51,375 nucleotides of DNA from an uncultured Pelagibacteraceae bacterium (GTDB taxonomy: Bacteria > Pseudomonadota > Alphaproteobacteria > Pelagibacterales > Pelagibacteraceae): NCBI GenBank assembly GCA_902578525.1, contig CACHDJ010000005.1, forward strand, positions 1 to 51,375. Reading direction: 5' to 3'. The notes below the pieces were generated by a model. It saw nothing but the letters and a program-made list of their open reading frames with translations, did no database searches and was not told the DNA's origin. Both the position numbers and the translations under genes were made by a program. Shown here piece by piece: positions 8,432 to 18,802 of this stretch; the first letter of the stretch is position 1; each line of letters starts with the position of its first letter.

Positions 8432-8435
8432 AAGT

Positions 8436-8441
8436 CTCCTT
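8436..8441 (-). promoter_or_regulatory. Strong Shine-Dalgarno of the porin
   Basis: AAGGAG on the minus strand lies 4 bases before the porin ATG. Canonical Shine-Dalgarno sites are rare in this window, so its presence fits a highly translated outer-membrane protein and fixes the start at 8431. Confidence 0.8.
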
Positions 8442-8451
8442 ATTTGTTTGT

Positions 8452-8481
8452 TTTATAATTATAAACAGCTCAAATTATCAA
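8452..8481 (-). promoter_or_regulatory. Candidate porin promoter
   Basis: On the minus strand TTGATA (8481-8476) is followed after 18 bases by TATAAA (8457-8452). An overlapping TATAAT lies at 8463-8458. This would start transcription about 15 bases before the ATG. The surrounding DNA is nearly all A and T, so chance matches are easy. Confidence 0.35.
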
Positions 8482-8603
8482 TTTATAAGTACAAATAACC
8501 AATTTAAATGAGTAAAAAGCATTTTAAAATCCTTTTGTTGCAAAAATACAACACATTTGAATATATTCTCGTATTAAAATATCTATTTTTCTAATCAAAA
8601 TTG

Positions 8604-8609
8604 TATAAT
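8604..8609 (+). promoter_or_regulatory. Candidate -10 box for the DUF3576 gene
   Basis: A consensus TATAAT sits 24 bases before the ATG at 8634. No convincing -35 element was found 16-18 bases upstream. The 202-base gap between porin and this gene otherwise holds only AT-rich DNA. Confidence 0.35.
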
Positions 8610-8633
8610 TTAATTAAATATTAATCTTAAAAA

Positions 8634-9155
8634 ATGGCCTTAATCTACAAATATTCAATTTTTATACTGATACTAGCAACCTTACAGTCTTGCGGGATAT
8701 ACAAACCAGGTACTTCTGCAAAAGATTTCCCACCTGAACCTGAAAAAAGAGTGGCAAAAAATATTGAGGAAGGAAGAGGATTTCAGTTGTTCAAAGATGA
8801 AAAAACTGGAGGAGTTTTCGATTTTGCAACTTCGAATGAATTATGGAGAGCGAGTTTAGACACTTTAGATTTTATGCCACTAATTTCTGCCGATTATGGT
8901 GGAGGTCTAATAATAACTGATTGGTATAGCGAAGAAAATCAGAAAAATGATTTTATAAAAATTTCTATTCGTTTTTTAACAAATGAAATTAGAGCGGATG
9001 CTTTAAAAATACAAATTTATACAAAAGAATGTATTGGGGATACAAATAATTGCAAAATAACTCAGAATAATTCAGAAATAGAAACAAAATTAAAAGAGAG
9101 TATTTTAAAAAAAGCCTCAAAATACAAACAAAACAAAAAAAAGAAAAAAAATTAA
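8634..9155 (+). CDS. DUF3576 family lipoprotein
   Basis: A 173-residue predicted lipoprotein. The N-terminal hydrophobic segment ends in the lipobox LQSC (Cys at about residue 20), so it is probably anchored in the outer membrane. The body contains ATSNELWRASLDTLDFMPL and ADYGGGLIITDWY, the pattern of the alphaproteobacterial DUF3576 family, and it ends in a very basic Lys-rich tail. The function of the family is not known to me. It precedes leuS and lptE, placing it next to envelope-assembly genes. Confidence 0.8.
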   Translation: MALIYKYSIFILILATLQSCGIYKPGTSAKDFPPEPEKRVAKNIEEGRGFQLFKDEKTGGVFDFATSNELWRASLDTLDFMPLISADYGGGLIITDWYSEENQKNDFIKISIRFLTNEIRADALKIQIYTKECIGDTNNCKITQNNSEIETKLKESILKKASKYKQNKKKKKN

Positions 9156-9184
9156 ATTAATCAATTTTAATATATTAATTTTTT

Positions 9185-11731
9185 GTGAATAGATTTAATT
9201 TTAAAGATATAGAAAATAAATGGCAGAAGTTGTGGGAACAAAAAAAAGTTCACATTTCTAAAAAAGATACTAATAAAAAAAAATTTTATTGTCTCGAAAT
9301 GTTTCCATATCCCTCAGGCAAAATACACATGGGTCACGTAAGAAACTATACGATAGGTGATGTATTATCCAGATACAAGACTCTTAAAGGTTATAACGTT
9401 TTACATCCAATGGGTTGGGACTCATTTGGAATGCCTGCTGAAAATGCTGCTAAGCAAAACAATTTAAATCCAAAAACTTGGACGGAAAGTAATATTAAGA
9501 CCATGAAGTCTCAGTTAAAACAGCTTGGACTTTCAATTGATTGGGATAGAGAAATTTCTACATGTTCTGCAGATTATTATAAACATCAACAAAAACTTTT
9601 TTTAGAACTTTATGATAAAGGACTTGTTTATAGAAAAGAAAGCTATGTTAATTGGGACCCTATAGACAAAACTGTTCTTGCTAATGAACAAGTAATAGAT
9701 GGAAAAGGATGGAGATCTGGAGCAGTAGTTGAAAGAAAAAAATTAAATCAATGGTTTTTCAAAATTTCAAAATTTTCAGATGAATTACTTAGAGATTTAG
9801 ATTCTTTAAATGAATGGCCCGAAAAAGTAAAGACAATGCAAAAAAATTGGATTGGAAAATCTTTAGGTTGTGAAATAAATTTTAAAATTGAAGGATCAAA
9901 AGAAATTGATCTTATAAGATGTTTTACTACAAGACCAGATACCCTTTTTGGTTTTTCTTTTTTAGCAGTTTCAATAGATCATCCTTTATCTAAATATTAC
10001 GAAGATAATGCCGAATTTAAAAATTTTAAAAAAGAATGTTCTAAAACAGGGACAACTGAAGAGTCTATAGCTCAAGCAACAAAAATTGGATTTAAAACTG
10101 ATCTATTAGCAATTAATCCTCTAGATAATTTAATAAAAGTACCAGTTTATTTTGCAAATTTTGTATTAATGGATTATGGGTTTGGAGCAGTTTTTGGTTG
10201 TCCAGCTCACGATCAACGAGATTTCGATTTTGCAAAAAAATATAAACTTAAGATTAAAACTGTAGTTAAACCAGATAATGAAGATGATAATTTTACTGTA
10301 AAAGATGAGGCCTATTCAGGGCCTGGTACTTTAATAAATTCAAAATTTTTAGATGGTCTTAAAGCTCCTGACCAATCAATAAGAGAAACTATAAAATTTT
10401 TAGAAAATAAAAATTTAGGAGAAAAAAAAATTAATTACCGTCTTAAAGATTGGGGTGTTTCTAGACAAAGGTATTGGGGATGTCCAATTCCAATAGCTTA
10501 TGATGAGAATAACGACATTATAAAAATTCCAGAAAATCAACTTCCTGTGAAATTGCCAGAAAATGTTAATATTAATGTAAATGGAAATCCTTTAGATACT
10601 CAAGATGATTGGAAAAAAGTAACGATTAATGGAAAAATATGTTCTAGAGAAACAGATACTTTAGATACATTTGTTGACTCTTCTTGGTATTTCTTGAGAT
10701 TTTGTTCTGCAAATAATAAGTCGCTAGCATTTGATAAGTCTGATTTAGATTACTGGATGCCTGTAGACCAATACATAGGTGGTGTAGAGCATGCAATTTT
10801 GCATCTTTTATATTCAAGGTTTTTTATGAGGGCCATCAATCTGAATAACCCTGGTGTAAAAATAGTAGAGCCATTTAAAGGACTTTTTACACAAGGTATG
10901 GTGTGTCATGAGACGTATAAAGATAGTAACGATAATTGGTTAAGTCCTGATGAAATATTTTCGGAAAATGGAAGGGAATATTTTTTAAAAAAAGATCCAA
11001 AACAAAAAGTAAGAATTGGACCGTCAGAGTCTATGTCAAAATCTAAAAGAAATACTATTGATCCTCAAAATATAATCAATTTATATGGTGCTGATGCTGT
11101 AAGATTTTTTATTCTAGCAGATAGTCCTCCTGAGAGAGATGTTCAATGGTCAGATGAGGGAATGATATCAGCTTATAAATTTATACAAAAATTTTGGCTA
11201 CTAAATGAACAAATTTTAGAAATTACAAAAAAAAAATCACATTCAGATGATAAAGAGAAAGAAATAGATATTTTTACAAATCAATCAATTTATAAGATTA
11301 ATCAAGCTTTAGACAAATTTCGTTATAATGTAATCATCGCTACATGTCATGAAATTTACTCCTTTTTTAAAAAAATATCAGAAAATAAAAAGAATTATAA
11401 AAACTTAAAAAAAAATTTTGAAAAAATTTTATTGGTTATGATGCCTATAATTCCCCATATATCTAGTGAATGTTTAGATAAATTAAATTATAATGAAAAC
11501 TTTCGTTGGCCTGAAGTAGATCTTAAATATTTGCAAAATGAAAATAATAATATTGTAATTCAAGTAAATGGCAAAAAAAGAGGTTTGGTTTCAGTTCAAA
11601 AAAATATTGAAGAAAATGATCTAATAAAAGTAATAAAAGACAAAGAATTAATTAAAAATTATTTAAATAATGGAAACTTGCTTAAGACAATATATATTAA
11701 AAATAAACTAATTAACTATATCATTAAATAA
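9185..11731 (+). CDS. leuS: Leucyl-tRNA synthetase
   Basis: Charges tRNA-Leu with leucine. The 848 residues carry class I signatures: HMGH (the HIGH motif, residues 48-51) within [15 protein letters not shown], and SMSKS (the KMSKS loop, about residues 617-621). The editing domain includes TTRPDTLFG and the [11 protein letters not shown] stretch. The start is GTG at 9185 with no clear Shine-Dalgarno. The TAA overlaps the lptE ATG by one base, so leuS, lptE and holA form one operon. Confidence 0.98.
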   Translation: MNRFNFKDIENKWQKLWEQKKVHISKKDTNKKKFYCLEMFPYPSGKIHMGHVRNYTIGDVLSRYKTLKGYNVLHPMGWDSFGMPAENAAKQNNLNPKTWTESNIKTMKSQLKQLGLSIDWDREISTCSADYYKHQQKLFLELYDKGLVYRKESYVNWDPIDKTVLANEQVIDGKGWRSGAVVERKKLNQWFFKISKFSDELLRDLDSLNEWPEKVKTMQKNWIGKSLGCEINFKIEGSKEIDLIRCFTTRPDTLFGFSFLAVSIDHPLSKYYEDNAEFKNFKKECSKTGTTEESIAQATKIGFKTDLLAINPLDNLIKVPVYFANFVLMDYGFGAVFGCPAHDQRDFDFAKKYKLKIKTVVKPDNEDDNFTVKDEAYSGPGTLINSKFLDGLKAPDQSIRETIKFLENKNLGEKKINYRLKDWGVSRQRYWGCPIPIAYDENNDIIKIPENQLPVKLPENVNINVNGNPLDTQDDWKKVTINGKICSRETDTLDTFVDSSWYFLRFCSANNKSLAFDKSDLDYWMPVDQYIGGVEHAILHLLYSRFFMRAINLNNPGVKIVEPFKGLFTQGMVCHETYKDSNDNWLSPDEIFSENGREYFLKKDPKQKVRIGPSESMSKSKRNTIDPQNIINLYGADAVRFFILADSPPERDVQWSDEGMISAYKFIQKFWLLNEQILEITKKKSHSDDKEKEIDIFTNQSIYKINQALDKFRYNVIIATCHEIYSFFKKISENKKNYKNLKKNFEKILLVMMPIIPHISSECLDKLNYNENFRWPEVDLKYLQNENNNIVIQVNGKKRGLVSVQKNIEENDLIKVIKDKELIKNYLNNGNLLKTIYIKNKLINYIIK

Positions 11732-12180
11732 TGAAAAAAATTTTTATACTAATTATTTTATTCACTTATAGTTGTGGATATCAACCAATATATTTAAATA
11801 AAAATTTAAAAGAATACGAATTTTCTAAAATTACTCTAGAGGGAAATAAAGAAATCAACGGAAAAATAATTAATTCCATTTCATTAAAAGAAAATAGATC
11901 AAATAAAAATTTAAACGAACTTTTGATAAAAAGTAATTTGGCAACAACTGAAACTTCTAAAGACACCAAAGGAAAGATTCTCACATATAGAACTAAAATT
12001 AATATAGATTTTACAATTAAGAAAAGTGAGACAATTGTTAAAAATAAACTATTTACTAAAGACGTTTCATACAGCAATAAAGAAAATAAATTTGAATTAG
12101 TAGAATACCAAAATGAATTAATATCCAGTCTTATAAATAGGTCTATTGAAGAAATAATTTTATATTTAAACCTAGAATGA
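11731..12180 (+). CDS. lptE: LPS-assembly lipoprotein LptE-like
   Basis: A 149-residue lipoprotein: hydrophobic leader with lipobox TYSC (Cys at about residue 15) followed by GYQPIY, the usual alphaproteobacterial LptE start. LptE plugs the LptD barrel and helps place lipopolysaccharide in the outer leaflet. The sequence is poorly conserved, so the call leans on the lipobox, the CGYQPIY start, the size, and the position between leuS and holA, which is typical. It overlaps leuS by one base and holA by four (ATGA). Confidence 0.8.
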   Translation: MKKIFILIILFTYSCGYQPIYLNKNLKEYEFSKITLEGNKEINGKIINSISLKENRSNKNLNELLIKSNLATTETSKDTKGKILTYRTKINIDFTIKKSETIVKNKLFTKDVSYSNKENKFELVEYQNELISSLINRSIEEIILYLNLE

Positions 12181-13160
12181 TAATTAAATATTTTGATCTA
12201 AAAAAAAAAATTACTGAAAATATAAATTTCTATTTATTATATGGATTAAATACAGGTCTGATTGAAGAGACGATTAATAACACTTTTAAACCAATTTTTT
12301 CTAAAAATATTTTTAATTATGATGAAAGCGAAATCATTGCAAATATTGACGAATTTAAACAAAGCATTTTTAACAAATCTTTTTTTGAAAATGATAAATT
12401 AATTATAATAAATAGAGCCTCTGATAAGATTCTAAATATAATAAAAGATGTTATTGATAAAGGTATATCAGAAACAGTAATTATAATAAAATCTGGTGCC
12501 TTAGAAAAAAAATCAAAATTAAGAAATTTTTTTGAAAAAGATAAGAATACTTTCACTATTCCATTTTATGAAGATAATCATCAATCACTAATGAGCATAG
12601 CTCAAAATTTTTTTAAACAAAGAAAAATTAAAATTTCATCTCAAAATATTAATTATATTATTGAGAGATCAAAAGGAAACAGAATAAATCTAAATAATGA
12701 ATTAGAAAAAATTGAAAGCTATAGTCAAAAAAAATTATCTATTGAATTAGATGAAATTTTAAAACTTACAAATTTATCTGAAAATTATAATATTTCGGAA
12801 CTAGCAGATCAATGTTTAGCAAAAAATAAAAAAAAAACATTGAATATTCTTAACGAAAATAATGTTTCTTCAGAAGACAATATATTAGTCCTAAAAACTT
12901 TTTTATATAAATTGAAAAGATTAAAAAAATTAAAAATGGATTTAAAAATTACAAAAAGTTATGATGAATCTATATCGACTTTTAAACCACCTATTTTTTG
13001 GAAAGATAAAGATTTAGTTAAGCAACAATTAGAATTATGGTCTTTATCTCAAATACGATCTCTAATAAAAAAAATTAATAATACCGAAACTTTAATAAAG
13101 AAAAATTCAAAAATTAGTAACCAAATAATAAATAATTTTATTTTGGAAAGACTTGAATAA
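12177..13160 (+). CDS. holA: DNA polymerase III subunit delta
   Basis: Clamp-loader subunit that opens the beta sliding clamp. The 327 residues have the HolA pattern: NFYLLYGLNTGLIEE near the start (a degenerate nucleotide-binding fold), DKLIIINRA, and IIIKSGALEKKSKLRNFFE. The C-terminal helical collar includes EDNILVLKTFLYKLKRLKK. The start overlaps lptE by four bases. It converges on parB with one base between stops and no hairpin terminator. Confidence 0.9.
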   Translation: MIIKYFDLKKKITENINFYLLYGLNTGLIEETINNTFKPIFSKNIFNYDESEIIANIDEFKQSIFNKSFFENDKLIIINRASDKILNIIKDVIDKGISETVIIIKSGALEKKSKLRNFFEKDKNTFTIPFYEDNHQSLMSIAQNFFKQRKIKISSQNINYIIERSKGNRINLNNELEKIESYSQKKLSIELDEILKLTNLSENYNISELADQCLAKNKKKTLNILNENNVSSEDNILVLKTFLYKLKRLKKLKMDLKITKSYDESISTFKPPIFWKDKDLVKQQLELWSLSQIRSLIKKINNTETLIKKNSKISNQIINNFILERLE

Positions 13161-13161
13161 C

Positions 13162-14010
13162 CTAATAGTTAGATTTTATAATTTCGATTATCTTATTTAA
13201 TTGTTCAATATCTTTATATAAAAAAGTTATAGATCCTTTATTTCTTTTATTATTCTTAATAAATACATTAAGCCCAATTTTTTCCGAAATTACTCTTTCT
13301 AGATCTTTAATATTTGAATCTTTTGGAATAGATGACTTTTGTTTTTTTCCCTTAAATAGTTTAACAAAATTCTCTGATTGTCTAACGGAAAGTTTTTTTT
13401 CAACAATTTTATTAGCTACAAAACTTACATTTTCTAGACCTACTAGAATTTTAGCATGGCCAGCGGTTAATTTTTTTTTCTCTATAAGTTTTATAACATC
13501 TTCTGGTAAGGTTAGAAGTCTGAGACAATTTGATATATAAGCTCTACTTTTACCAATAAATTTTGAAACTTTTCCTTGATCATATTTAAACTCATCAATT
13601 AATCTTTTATAACCTTGAGCTTCTTCTAGTGGATTTAAATCATGCCTTTGAACATTTTCTACAATTGCAAATTCAAGTGATTTAAGATCATCTGCCTCCG
13701 TTATGATAACTGGCACTTTATGCAGACCTGCTTTTTGAGCAGCAAGCCATCTTCTTTCTCCAGCAATAATTTCAAATTTTGATTTATCATCATCAAGCTT
13801 TCTCACAATAATTGGCTGGAGGATCCCCCTTTCAATAATTGAATTCGTCAAATCTTTTAAGTTATCTTCATCAAAATCTTTTCTAGGTTGATATTTGTTT
13901 GGGGTAATTTCTGAAATTAAAAGTTGATTTTTATTTTCTTCAATTTTTGTTTCTCCAATTAGTGAAGATAAGCCTCGTCCTAAGCCTTTTCTTATTTTAT
14001 TTGAATCCAT
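13162..14010 (-). CDS. parB: Chromosome partitioning protein ParB
   Basis: CTP-dependent clamp that loads at parS and spreads to form the segregation complex. The 282 residues begin with the LGRGLSSLIGE box that contacts ParA. They continue with NKYQPRKDF, the CTP-binding GERRWLAAQKAG and ENVQRHDLNPLEEAQGY motifs, the helix-turn-helix around KVSKFIGKSRAYISNCLRLL, and a short C-terminal dimerisation region. It overlaps parA by one base. A parS lies 1.4 kb upstream in rsmG. Confidence 0.97.
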   Translation of the reverse strand: MDSNKIRKGLGRGLSSLIGETKIEENKNQLLISEITPNKYQPRKDFDEDNLKDLTNSIIERGILQPIIVRKLDDDKSKFEIIAGERRWLAAQKAGLHKVPVIITEADDLKSLEFAIVENVQRHDLNPLEEAQGYKRLIDEFKYDQGKVSKFIGKSRAYISNCLRLLTLPEDVIKLIEKKKLTAGHAKILVGLENVSFVANKIVEKKLSVRQSENFVKLFKGKKQKSSIPKDSNIKDLERVISEKIGLNVFIKNNKRNKGSITFLYKDIEQLNKIIEIIKSNY

Positions 14011-14804
14011 TAAGCTGCACTTCCTAAAGTCGATTTTTGATTAATAAATTCATCAGTAAAACTGAAGTATGACTTACTCCCTGGACAAGATTTATCATAA
14101 ATTAAAACTGGCATGCCATGTGATGGCGCCTCAGACAATCTAACATTTCTAGGAATAACTGTTGTATAAACTTTTTCTTTAAAATAGTCTCTCGCTTCTT
14201 TTTCAACTTGTGATGAAAGTTTATTTCTCTTATCATACATGGTCAAAAGTATTCCTCTTATTTCTAATTCTGGGTTTAAGTTTACTTTAATTCTTTCAAT
14301 TGTTTTCATGAGCTGTGTTAGCCCTTCTAAAGCAAAAAATTCAGTCTGAAGAGGTACCAATAGTGAATTAGAGCTTACTAGGGCCATAACAGTCAATAAA
14401 CTGAGCGAAGGGGGGCAATCAATTAAGGCAAAATCATATAATCCTCTAGAATCATTTAAATAAGCGGTTAATTTACGCTTCAATATAAAGGCTCTTTGAG
14501 CATCTTCAGCTGTTTCTACCTCTAATCCAGACAAATCAACATTTGAAGTTATAATGTCCAAGTTTTTAAATTTAGATTTTTTAATTACCTCAGAAATTTC
14601 TTTAGTTCCATTTAAAACACCATAAATTGTATTACTTGAATTTTCCATATTAGATAATCCTAATCCTGTTGTTGCATTTCCTTGGGGATCTAGGTCTATT
14701 ACAAGAACTTTTTTATCCTGTTGTGATAAACCAGCTGCTAAATTTATAGCTGTTGTTGTTTTTCCAACCCCACCCTTTTGATTTATGACAGAAATAATTT
14801 GCAT
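14010..14804 (-). CDS. parA: Chromosome partitioning ATPase ParA
   Basis: Walker-type ATPase that moves ParB-bound origins apart. The 264 residues start with the deviant Walker A KGGVGKTTTAINLA, then VIDLDPQGNATTGLG (Walker A'), and FALIDCPPSLSLLTV (Walker B). The ending KSYFSFTDEFI is typical of chromosomal ParA (Soj). It lies one base after rsmG and overlaps parB by one base, the standard rsmG-parA-parB order near alphaproteobacterial origins. Confidence 0.97.
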   Translation of the reverse strand: MQIISVINQKGGVGKTTTAINLAAGLSQQDKKVLVIDLDPQGNATTGLGLSNMENSSNTIYGVLNGTKEISEVIKKSKFKNLDIITSNVDLSGLEVETAEDAQRAFILKRKLTAYLNDSRGLYDFALIDCPPSLSLLTVMALVSSNSLLVPLQTEFFALEGLTQLMKTIERIKVNLNPELEIRGILLTMYDKRNKLSSQVEKEARDYFKEKVYTTVIPRNVRLSEAPSHGMPVLIYDKSCPGSKSYFSFTDEFINQKSTLGSAA

Positions 14805-15449
14805 TTAATTTTTTTTATCTATTTTTTTTATATTTATTAAAAATGAATCTTTATTAGTTAAACTTTTTTTTTCTGTATAATCCAATTTCCATTTTTTTTT
14901 TGAATTTTCAAAAATTATTTTTCCATTCTTCCCCATAAAGAAAATTAAATTTTTATATTTAGAAAAATTTTCATATACTAAATCTAAAACAACTGGCATT
15001 GGTTTGAATGCTCTTGACATAATCGTTCCTGTTTCTAAATTTTTTATTTCAAAAATATTTTTTTGAAAAACTTTTGTTTTTAAATTCAATTTTTTTGACA
15101 CTTCTTTCAAAAAATGGCTTTTATGGTAGCTTTTTTCATAAAGGTGTACCTTCATGTTATTTTTCATGTTTTTTAGTATAATTGCCACTATAATTCCTGG
15201 CATGCCCCCTCCAGATCCTAAATCTGTGGTTGTATTGCTATTTAAATCAACAAAATCAATAATTTGTGCGGAATCTATTATATGACGGTCAATTATGGTC
15301 TTTTTTGATGCTGTTTTTTGGCTAATTATGTTAATTTTTTTATTTTTTTCAAGAATCATAGATATGTAGTTTTCGAAATCTAAAAATGTTTCACGTGAAA
15401 CATTTAAGTCATTGAGTGTTGAGTAATTATTTAAAATTTCATGATCCAT
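14805..15449 (-). CDS. rsmG: 16S rRNA (guanine527-N7) methyltransferase RsmG
   Basis: SAM-dependent enzyme that methylates G527 of 16S rRNA. The 214 residues contain the SAM-binding DLGSGGGMPGI and the early NVSRETF motif. The codons of NVSRETF contain a perfect parS site. The later ETGTIMSRAFKPMP is also typical. Its start overlaps the mnmG stop by one base and parA follows at once, so translation across mnmG-rsmG-parA-parB is probably coupled. Confidence 0.96.
   Translation of the reverse strand: MDHEILNNYSTLNDLNVSRETFLDFENYISMILEKNKKINIISQKTASKKTIIDRHIIDSAQIIDFVDLNSNTTTDLGSGGGMPGIIVAIILKNMKNNMKVHLYEKSYHKSHFLKEVSKKLNLKTKVFQKNIFEIKNLETGTIMSRAFKPMPVVLDLVYENFSKYKNLIFFMGKNGKIIFENSKKKWKLDYTEKKSLTNKDSFLINIKKIDKKN
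15387..15402. other. parS: parS centromere site
   Basis: TGTTTCACGTGAAACA is a perfect 16-bp palindrome identical to the bacterial parS consensus. It lies inside rsmG, encoding part of its NVSRETF motif. ParB, encoded 1.4 kb away, should load here. It is about 9 kb from the proposed replication origin, the usual close spacing. I saw no second copy in the window. Confidence 0.96.
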
Positions 15450-17320
15450 TAAGCTATATGCTTAATAGACTTTCTTTTGACATGTGACAACAAAATATAT
15501 ACAGCAGCAGGAGTAATTCCATCGATTCTCAAGGCTTGACCCATTGTTTTGGGTCTTATTTCTTTAAATTTAGCTTTAACTTCGTTAGAAAGGCCTGAAA
15601 ATTGATCATAATCAATATTGTCAGGGATAGATAAATTCTCATCTCTTTTAAAGGCAAGAATATCAGCTTTTTGCTTTTTCAAATAACCTCTGTAATGAGA
15701 GTTAATCTCTATCTGTTCATCAATCTCACCACCATGATTAAGAATTTCAGGCCAAATATCTCTAATTTTACTCATATTAACGTCTTTTTGAGTTAATATT
15801 TCTTCAGCTGTTCTAAAAACACCATCTTTAGCAATTTTAATTCCAAATTTAGAAGCTTTAGAGGGAGAAATATTCAAATTAGACATCTGCAATGATATTT
15901 TGCTCAATTTTTGAAATTTATCCTCAAATATCTCTTTTCTATTATTTGCAATTAATCCAATATTAATTCCTTTGTGAGTAAGTCTTAAGTCAGCATTATC
16001 TGATCTGAGACTTAATCTATATTCAGCTCTAGATGTAAACATTCTATAGGGCTCAGCAACACCCTTAGTTACTAAATCATCAATCATTACTCCAATATAA
16101 GCATCTGATCTATCAAGGATAAAAGGCTCCATTTTTTTAAGTGACAGAGCAGCATTAATCCCAGCTATAAGACCTTGGGCTGCAGCCTCTTCGTATCCTG
16201 TGGTTCCATTAATTTGACCTGCAAGGTATAGATTCTTTATTTTCTTAGTCTCCAATGTTAAAAAGAGTTCTCTAGGGTCTACGTAATCATATTCTATAGC
16301 ATATCCTGGCCTAATCACTTTAACATTTTCTAAACCATTGATATTATTGAGTATTTCATGTTGTACAACCTCAGGTAGAGATGTTGATATGCCATTTGGG
16401 TAGATTGTATTATCATTCAGGCCCTCTGGCTCTAAAAATATTTGATGTTTAGTCTTATCTGCAAATTTTACTATCTTATCTTCTATTGAAGGACAATATC
16501 TTGGACCAACACCTTGAATGCTACCAGAGTACATTGCACTTTTAGATAAATTCTTTTCTATAATCTTATGAACCTTTTCATTGGTATAGGTCATAGAGCA
16601 CGATACTTGTTTGTTTAGATTTTTTTTTGTTAAAAAAGAAAAAAAATAAGGATCATCATCTGCAAATTGTTTTTCCAATTTTTCAAAATTAATAGTTCTA
16701 GAATCTAACCTTGGTGGTGTCCCAGTTTTTAGTCTACCTATTTTAAAGTTATATTTCTCTAACTGTTCACTCAAACCAGTGCTTGGCTTTTCATTAAATC
16801 TACCAGCAGGAGTTCTTTCATCACCAATATGTATCAAGCCGTTTAAAAATGTGCCAGTTGTAAGTATTAACTTGTTACAATTTACTTTATTACCTTTTAA
16901 TGTTAAAAATCCACTTATTTCATTATTATTAAAAATAAACTTAACTACAGGATCAGAAAAAATGCTTAAATTACAGTAGTTTACAAGTTTTTCCTGCATA
17001 AATTTTCGATATAATGATCTATCAGTTTGAGTACGTGGTCCTCTTACCGCTGGACCTCTACTTCTATTTAACAGTCTAAACTGTATCCCAGACTTATCGG
17101 CAACTTCACCCATGACCCCATCTAAAGCATCAATTTCTCTTACTAAATGACCTTTACCTAAACCGCCAATAGCAGGATTACATGACATTTCTCCTATGGT
17201 ATTTTTATTGTGAGTGAATAGGGCAGTGTTAATTCCAAGTCGAGCTGATGCAGCTGCTGCCTCACATCCTGCATGACCCCCACCAATTACTACCACATCA
17301 TATGATAAATCTTTTTTCAT
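15449..17320 (-). CDS. mnmG: tRNA uridine-5-carboxymethylaminomethyl modification enzyme MnmG (GidA)
   Basis: FAD enzyme that works with MnmE to modify wobble U34 of several tRNAs. The 623 residues begin with the FAD-binding [17 protein letters not shown]. They then show [20 protein letters not shown], which includes a conserved Cys, and [17 protein letters not shown]. The middle [17 protein letters not shown] motif and the C-terminal helical domain that contacts MnmE are also present. It overlaps rsmG by one base and lies 116 bases after mnmE. That spacer is AT-rich without a clear terminator. Confidence 0.98.
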   Translation of the reverse strand: MKKDLSYDVVVIGGGHAGCEAAAASARLGINTALFTHNKNTIGEMSCNPAIGGLGKGHLVREIDALDGVMGEVADKSGIQFRLLNRSRGPAVRGPRTQTDRSLYRKFMQEKLVNYCNLSIFSDPVVKFIFNNNEISGFLTLKGNKVNCNKLILTTGTFLNGLIHIGDERTPAGRFNEKPSTGLSEQLEKYNFKIGRLKTGTPPRLDSRTINFEKLEKQFADDDPYFFSFLTKKNLNKQVSCSMTYTNEKVHKIIEKNLSKSAMYSGSIQGVGPRYCPSIEDKIVKFADKTKHQIFLEPEGLNDNTIYPNGISTSLPEVVQHEILNNINGLENVKVIRPGYAIEYDYVDPRELFLTLETKKIKNLYLAGQINGTTGYEEAAAQGLIAGINAALSLKKMEPFILDRSDAYIGVMIDDLVTKGVAEPYRMFTSRAEYRLSLRSDNADLRLTHKGINIGLIANNRKEIFEDKFQKLSKISLQMSNLNISPSKASKFGIKIAKDGVFRTAEEILTQKDVNMSKIRDIWPEILNHGGEIDEQIEINSHYRGYLKKQKADILAFKRDENLSIPDNIDYDQFSGLSNEVKAKFKEIRPKTMGQALRIDGITPAAVYILLSHVKRKSIKHIA

Positions 17321-17436
17321 GATCTAAATTTATATTCGATTAGAATATTTACAAGATTTCAGTTTTTTTTCTTAAATAAGCTATATTTACCAACGAAAAT
17401 CGAAAAAAAAGGCCTAAAAATACAGCAAAATTGCTT

Positions 17437-18768
17437 TTATTTCCCAATGCAAAAATCGTTGAAAATACTACCTAATATCTCCTCTACATCAACTTTTCCG
17501 ACAATCATACCCAAATGTCTAGTTGCTAACCTTAAATCTTCAGCTGCTTTATCAAAATCTTTTTTACTATTTTTATCGAAAAAATTTTTCAGATGATCTA
17601 CGCACTGAACCAAATGTTGTCTATGTCTTTCTCGAGTTATTAAAATATCTTCCTCAGTTATGAATTTATCTTTTAAATAGTTTTTAATTTTTTGGATCAA
17701 CTCATCAATGTTTGAGTTGTCTTTTAATGAAATTAAAACGTGATTAAGTTTAAGAATTTCTGGGTCTAACTTATCTTTTATTAGGTCAGATTTATTAACA
17801 ACAAGAATTGCATCATTTTTTAACAAATCATTCAAAAAACCGCTTAAATCAATACTTTTAGCATCAACTACTACTAATTTTAAGTCAGCATTTTCAGCTT
17901 TTTTTAGAGATAATCTTATTCCCTTTTTTTCGATTTCATCTTTTGACTCTCTTATACCGGCTGTGTCAGAAATAATAACAGGATACCCATCTATATTTAG
18001 ATGGGTTTCTACAACATCTCTCGTTGTGCCAGCTATCTCAGAAACTATAGCAACCTCTCTGTTAGATAAATTATTTAATAAACTTGATTTACCTGCATTA
18101 GTTGGTCCTACGATTGCAATTTTAAAACCTTCACGGATTATCTCTCCAACTTTTTGATCATTCAATATTTTATTAATCTCATTTAATACATCTGCAGACT
18201 CTTGTCTTATTTTTTTTAAATTATCTTCTGGTAAATCTTCATCAGGAAAATCTATTTTAGCCTCAACAAATGATAAAATTTTCAATAATTTTTCTCTTAA
18301 CTCATTAAATTTCTCTGAAGTTTTTCCTCTCATGATTTTTACAGCTTGTAATCTTTGAATTTCAGTTTCAGCAGATATCAGGTCTGCTATACTCTCAGCT
18401 TTAAGTAAATTTATTTTCCCGTTTTGAAAAGCAATCTTTGTAAATTCTCCTGGCTCGGCTAATCTACAATTTTTGATTTTTGAAATCTCGTTTTGAACTG
18501 CCAAAACTACAGCTTTCCCTCCATGCACATGGATTTCGGCCATATCCTCGCCTGTGTAACTCTGAGGGCCTGGAAACCATATTATAATCCCTTCATCAAT
18601 AAGCTCAGAAGTGTTGATATTGTTTATTTTTCGAAGAGTTGCCATTCTAGGCTTAGGAATTTCTTTGCCAGTAAGAGATTTGATAATATTTGATGCTTCA
18701 GGTCCTGAAATTCTAACTATAGCTACACCAGAAACTCCTGGTCCACTTGATAAAGCATAAATTGTCAT
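17437..18768 (-). CDS. mnmE: tRNA modification GTPase MnmE (TrmE)
   Basis: Partner of MnmG in U34 tRNA modification. The 443 residues show the N-terminal tetrahydrofolate-binding domain (ALSSGPGVSGVAIVRISG, EIHVHGGKAV). The inserted G domain follows with P-loop GPTNAGKSSLLN (about residue 219), DTAGIRESKDEIEKKGI and NKSD. The C-terminal FCIGK carries the catalytic Cys. In many relatives rho lies directly beside mnmE; here a sulfotransferase gene separates them. Confidence 0.98.
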   Translation of the reverse strand: MTIYALSSGPGVSGVAIVRISGPEASNIIKSLTGKEIPKPRMATLRKINNINTSELIDEGIIIWFPGPQSYTGEDMAEIHVHGGKAVVLAVQNEISKIKNCRLAEPGEFTKIAFQNGKINLLKAESIADLISAETEIQRLQAVKIMRGKTSEKFNELREKLLKILSFVEAKIDFPDEDLPEDNLKKIRQESADVLNEINKILNDQKVGEIIREGFKIAIVGPTNAGKSSLLNNLSNREVAIVSEIAGTTRDVVETHLNIDGYPVIISDTAGIRESKDEIEKKGIRLSLKKAENADLKLVVVDAKSIDLSGFLNDLLKNDAILVVNKSDLIKDKLDPEILKLNHVLISLKDNSNIDELIQKIKNYLKDKFITEEDILITRERHRQHLVQCVDHLKNFFDKNSKKDFDKAAEDLRLATRHLGMIVGKVDVEEILGSIFNDFCIGK

Positions 18769-18802
18769 AACTTTATCATATTAAAATAATAAAAAATTAA
18801 TA

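Noticed and set aside
8536-8553. TGTTG / CAACA inverted repeat upstream of the porin
   Set aside because: Only five base pairs with an 8-base loop, too weak in this composition to claim an operator.
17321-17436. AGCAA-TT-TTGCT-like hairpin after mnmE
   Set aside because: The short stem has almost no loop and the T run is displaced, so it is not a convincing terminator.
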